Shown here: positions 60,280 through 64,000 of the stretch, in pieces
Layout of the letters: every line of letters starts with the position of its first letter
Numbering within the stretch: position 1 is the first letter of the stretch
NCBI GenBank assembly: GCA_002007465.1
Contig: LNAC01000031.1
Span: forward strand, 5,499,305-5,563,304
From: Ailurus styani
Taxonomy: Eukaryota > Chordata > Mammalia > Carnivora > Ailuridae
DNA length: 64,000 nucleotides
Direction: 5' to 3'
The notes under the pieces: model-generated
Database searches by the model: none
The model's input: only the letters and a program-made list of their open reading frames with translations
What the model was told of the DNA's origin: nothing
Made by a program: the position numbers and the translations under genes

Positions 60280-62095
60280 CTAATAAGATGCTTTAGAAAC
60301 TTCTTGCTAATCCAACTAATGGTGTAAATTTGGGAATTTAAACTACTGCAGGAAGAAAGTCTGCATCTGTTTTTAGACTGTTTACATTTTAAGCCTAATG
60401 TTTGGGATCTAACAATAAATGAGTTAATTGGATTTCTATTTGTCGAATTATCTTGGTTATTTTTTCATGACTGACCTTGCTTCTAAGGAAAATCTGAAGC
60501 ATCTTAGTTATTCAGAAGACACTTACACCAGTATAAAGACAAGTACCAGTATAAAGACAAGGCTATTTCAGAAAACCTAGACTAGGATCTTGTATCATCT
60601 ACCTCTAAAGTTAATAGACCTCCTCCCACCCAAGATTACCATGCCCATCAGCAATATTGCCACTACACATATATGAAAATAATGTTACCTTTTTGATGTT
60701 GAAAATTAATTTTGAACTTAATTTTGACCTCAATTAAGAAAGATAAATTGTCAGATTACATACCAAACTGACTTTCATCTTAAATTTTGAAAATAACACC
60801 CTTTGTATAGTAATCAGGCAATAACTCTCTAGACTTCAAACTATTGCTCTTTCAGAGCAAGGTGTATAGACAGTAGGGAATGGCAGAATGACAAGATATT
60901 TAGCCAACTAAACACGAAATCAAGAGTTCTGACATTTAAAATTTTGTGACAAAAATCTGTGATTTTCAAAGCCAGCTTAACTGTCTTAATTTGTGTCAGT
61001 GAGGGAGGTCGTCTGAAATGCAACCGCTCAGTCCTTTTATCAGTGTTTGGACAAATTACTAAAAATATCTATCCCTCTGAAGGTTTTACCCTATTTATAC
61101 GTTGTAGTTATTGGCCTCTACCCAGATTCAGATGTTAGAGATTAGCCTAAAAGCTGAGTCCTGATTGAAACAGATTTAGGTAGACTCAGCACTGAGCCTT
61201 TCCAATTCACATTGCTGTAATCTATTAGGTTTCATTGAATGAGCCACATGAGGATGCTGTAATAAAAACCTTTGATAAAGGGTCCCTAGAGTCAAGGTGT
61301 ATGCTTTGGGTATCATGTTTCTCAGTCCATAGATATGCTTACATAAGTTAAAAAAATATATGCCAATCTCAAGTTAGACTCAGAACTGGTATTCCTGAAT
61401 AAGATTCCCATCAGGAAATTGTGTGGACTGTGGCCTAAGGAGGTATTATTTTTCTTGTAAGTTCTTTGTTTTCATGAAAAGACTCTTTGATTCTCAGAAT
61501 GTATTTGTTTCAAGGTATTTGTTTCACTCATGCTCAGAAGTCTCCTGAAAAGCCTTCCTTAAAGTTTATAGTGTATGTTTTATAAGCAACTCACACCTGA
61601 TGAATTTTGAAGTCATTCATATGACATCAGTTTTAATAATCAGAACTTGGTTTCCAAAGCTTAAATAATTCAGTCACATGGAATATATAATTTAATAGCA
61701 ACAATATTTTCAAAACACTAGTAGGCTTTTTAGCAATAGATACTTCTTAATACCATTTACGAGCAAATGCATAGCTGTCAATTTTGGAGGAGGGCATTCA
61801 GCTCCAAAAGAATTTTCCTGTTTATAAGCTTTCTTGCAGTTTAGATATGCTGCCATCAGGTGGTAGTAATATGTCATATCCACGTGGCTCCACAGATGAC
61901 AGGCTGCTGAAGGTCGCCAGTTTACCCCACAAAGATTTGACTATGAATCCACAGGTTTTTATATGAAAATTAAAATAACATAGCATATCCATTTAGTATC
62001 AGAACTAAGGTTACTTTGTATATAATTTTTAAGACAGATATGTATTGGAAGATTCAACTGGGCAAGTTTTTCTGTTCTTACTTATTTTTTGGTAA
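60280..62095. other. Intronic sequence, nothing recognised
   Basis: Contains an 18-bp tandem pair 'accagtataaagacaagt' at about 60527-60562. No exon signal before 62850. Confidence 0.4.
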
Positions 62096-62099
62096 GAGT

Positions 62100-62480
62100 T
62101 ATTATATACCTTCTAAAAATTTGGAAAATTATAGAAGAGTAGAATTTAAAAGATCAAATTTTATTACCCAAAGATAATTGCCATTAACCTTTTATTTCTT
62201 TTCCTTCAGTCTTTTTTTTTTTTTTTTAAATGTGCAATGTTAAGTATGTTTTGTTTTTGCTTTTTGGAGTGGAGTTCTATAGCAAGAAAAGATACTTGGC
62301 TGTCATAACAGTGTATATACAGCATGTATATGTCTTCTATAATTTTTGAAAATACAAGGTTTTTGTAACTGCTTTGTGACATTTTAATGTTCCATTAATT
62401 GAAGTTTTCCATAATTTATATAGTCATTCACCTATTAGTAGACAATGTATGTTTATGATCATCAGTCATCAAGAGTATTT
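62100..62480 (+). repeat. Ancient LINE-like repeat
   Basis: 'cccaaagataattgccatta', 'ataatttatatagtcattca', 'cctattagtagacaatgtat': same order as the copies at 33.8 and 57.1 kb. Confidence 0.45.
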
Positions 62481-62849
62481 TTTTAAGAATATTTTATCTC
62501 TGCCTTCTAGCCACTTCCTGTCAAGAAGACCATTATTTTATTGCATCCATGCTTGATTTTTGTTTCAACACAGAATGATTTCTAATTCATCTCAAAGTAG
62601 CTAGATATTTTATATTTCCTCCATTGTATTTGAAAGTAAACTGCCAGGAAATCTGAGCATTCCATTTTCAATTATGAATGAAAATATGTAGTCTCTTTGT
62701 TATTGTTTTTATATCATGAAAATGTTTTGTAATTTTGTAAATTGTATGCAACCAGGTAGTACATATAAACATCTCAGGGACTATAATGTTATGAGGTGTA
62801 ACCATTACCTATTTCCTACCAAAATAATTTTTTCTTTTCTTTTTTATAG

Positions 62850-63018
62850 CATAGAACATTGCATTAAAGAAATACAGTATGAAGTTAACAAACAATGTCC
62901 GGATGTGCAGCTGCGAACAACAACTGACTGCCTTGAATGGCTAGATAACTATAATTATAATTCATCGAAGTCACCGTCTGTTCCCCATGGAGATTTGATA
63001 AAATTCCTCAGAACGCTG
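62850..63018 (+). CDS. KIAA0825: KIAA0825-like gene, second coding exon (residues 44-100)
   Basis: The acceptor CTTTTTTATAG ends at 62849 after a T-rich tract. The first base, C, completes AG|C (Ser44), and the frame runs [20 protein letters not shown] through the motif [12 protein letters not shown] to [11 protein letters not shown], ending on a whole codon at the donor CTG|GTAAAA (63018/63019). The 131 coding bases of the previous exon plus these 169 make exactly 100 codons. Reading past the donor gives a poly-lysine run and a stop, which confirms the exon end. The sequence continues the KIAA0825 family pattern I recall. Later exons lie beyond the right edge, so only the extreme N-terminus is present. 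Confidence 0.85.
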
Positions 63019-64000
63019 GTAAAAAAAAAAAAAAATCTTTGTTTTATAGCGAAGTGGGATGGGTAAACAGGAATACAATTCATTCAGTTTCTTTATGTAA
63101 ATATGTAAATATTTATTTTGGTGTCCATGTTGGTCTGCCATATCTAGGGGCTGGGCTTTTGTTTTGTTTATATATCCCCAGTGGAATCTAGTGAGCTATT
63201 GTCTTTACTTTCTACAATAAGTTATATCAATAAAATGTAGTTTTATAGAAATGGAGATTAAATATTCTAATTCCAAAATATGTTGATGATATGTACCACA
63301 CATATTGTCTACCAGGAAAGTTCATATTTATTATGTTTTCTGTCCTTCACAACTACTCCTTTTCTCTGCTTATTGTTAAGTATAAAAAGGTGACCACTGA
63401 TTATATGTTTTAAGTCTCCTTGTCTATCATTCCCTGCTTTCCCAAGCTGCCGGCATATGCAATCAAGTCAGTAATTTCTACAAGACCACTCTTAATTGAT
63501 GAAGAATTATTACATGGTCATTCTTTGATATTGCCCACTCTGTATGTGAGGGATGTGTTTTAGCCTTCAGTGAGAACTCTTACTTTATTATACTTGTATC
63601 TACAAGAGGTAGCTAGTTTACAACAATAGTTTCCCAGAGAAATGGCACAATTGTTAGAAAGCAGTAGGTCTGTAGCTATGGTTTTAATTTAATTTGGGGG
63701 AAAAAAGGCACTGTTTTTGTCTAAACATCAAACATTGACTAAGGCAGATGTGGAAAATATCTTGAGGTTGTAGATGGCTGGGGATGACAGAATCAGATGG
63801 AAAGTTCTTGGCTATCATTATTGCAGATGTCTCTTTAATGTTTGCAAAGTAATAAAAGGAAGAGAAAGGAAGACTGCGCGCCCTGAAGCCGTATTCTTTC
63901 AAGAAAATCCTCTCACCCATTATCTCTTGAAGGTGTAGCCCTGACGAATAAATATGGATATAGTTATTCCTTTAATTTCTATTAAGAGCCATGTGTATTG
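63019..64000. other. Start of intron 3
   Basis: Begins at the donor GTAAAA. No further exon or nameable repeat up to the window end. Confidence 0.5.

Overview
The window is nuclear DNA of a caniform carnivoran. The main evidence is about forty tRNA-Lys-derived CAN-SINEs (box 'gcctgggtggctcagt' on + copies; 'gccacccaggcgccc' ending - copies), many with intact target-site duplications. The dominant subtype, with a 'tctgcctacttgtgatctctctct' style tail and (AATAAA)n end, suggests a mustelid-like or other musteloid/pinniped lineage, but I cannot fix the species. No prokaryotic, viral-genome or CRISPR content is seen.

Only one protein-coding gene is supported. It reads left to right and enters from a GC-rich, CpG-dense promoter at about 440-1400. 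A non-coding first exon probably ends at the donor at 1143/1144. The first coding exon is 50755-50886 and the second is 62850-63018. Together they encode 100 residues in one uninterrupted frame, with a split codon (AG|C) joined correctly across the 12-kb intron. From memory of the mammalian family, the peptide matches the N-terminus of KIAA0825 (C5orf36), a large, poorly characterised protein linked to postaxial polydactyly in humans. In human 5q15 this gene lies head to head with SLF1 (ANKRD32), a RAD18-SMC5/6 DNA-repair adaptor. The CpG island is therefore read as a shared divergent promoter, with SLF1 leaving through the left edge on the - strand. No SLF1 coding exon was identified.

Layout. 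1-1400: divergent promoter. 1.1-50.7 kb: intron 1. Within it, 3-7.2 kb holds MIR/L2 relics and an exact 202-bp direct repeat; 8.8-9.5 kb is a cluster of three CAN-SINEs containing an assembly N; 9.7-10.2 kb is an MLT1-like LTR; 10.9-22.7 kb is a dense block of antisense L1 fragments, interrupted by nested SINEs and by a processed MARCKSL1 pseudogene (about 14238-15605, - strand); 24.9-25.5 kb holds a sense L1 ORF2 relic and a MER5-like element; 28-37 kb is SINE-rich; 38-50 kb is sparse intron with old repeats. 50.9-62.8 kb: intron 2. 63-64 kb: start of intron 3.

No previously undescribed biological system is visible. The items most worth checking are the 202-bp exact duplication, the N flanked by two near-identical 80-bp copies, the shared promoter with E2F- and ETS-like sites, and the MARCKSL1 retrocopy. 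Family names for old repeats come from memory, without a library search; boundaries are approximate unless target-site duplications are quoted.
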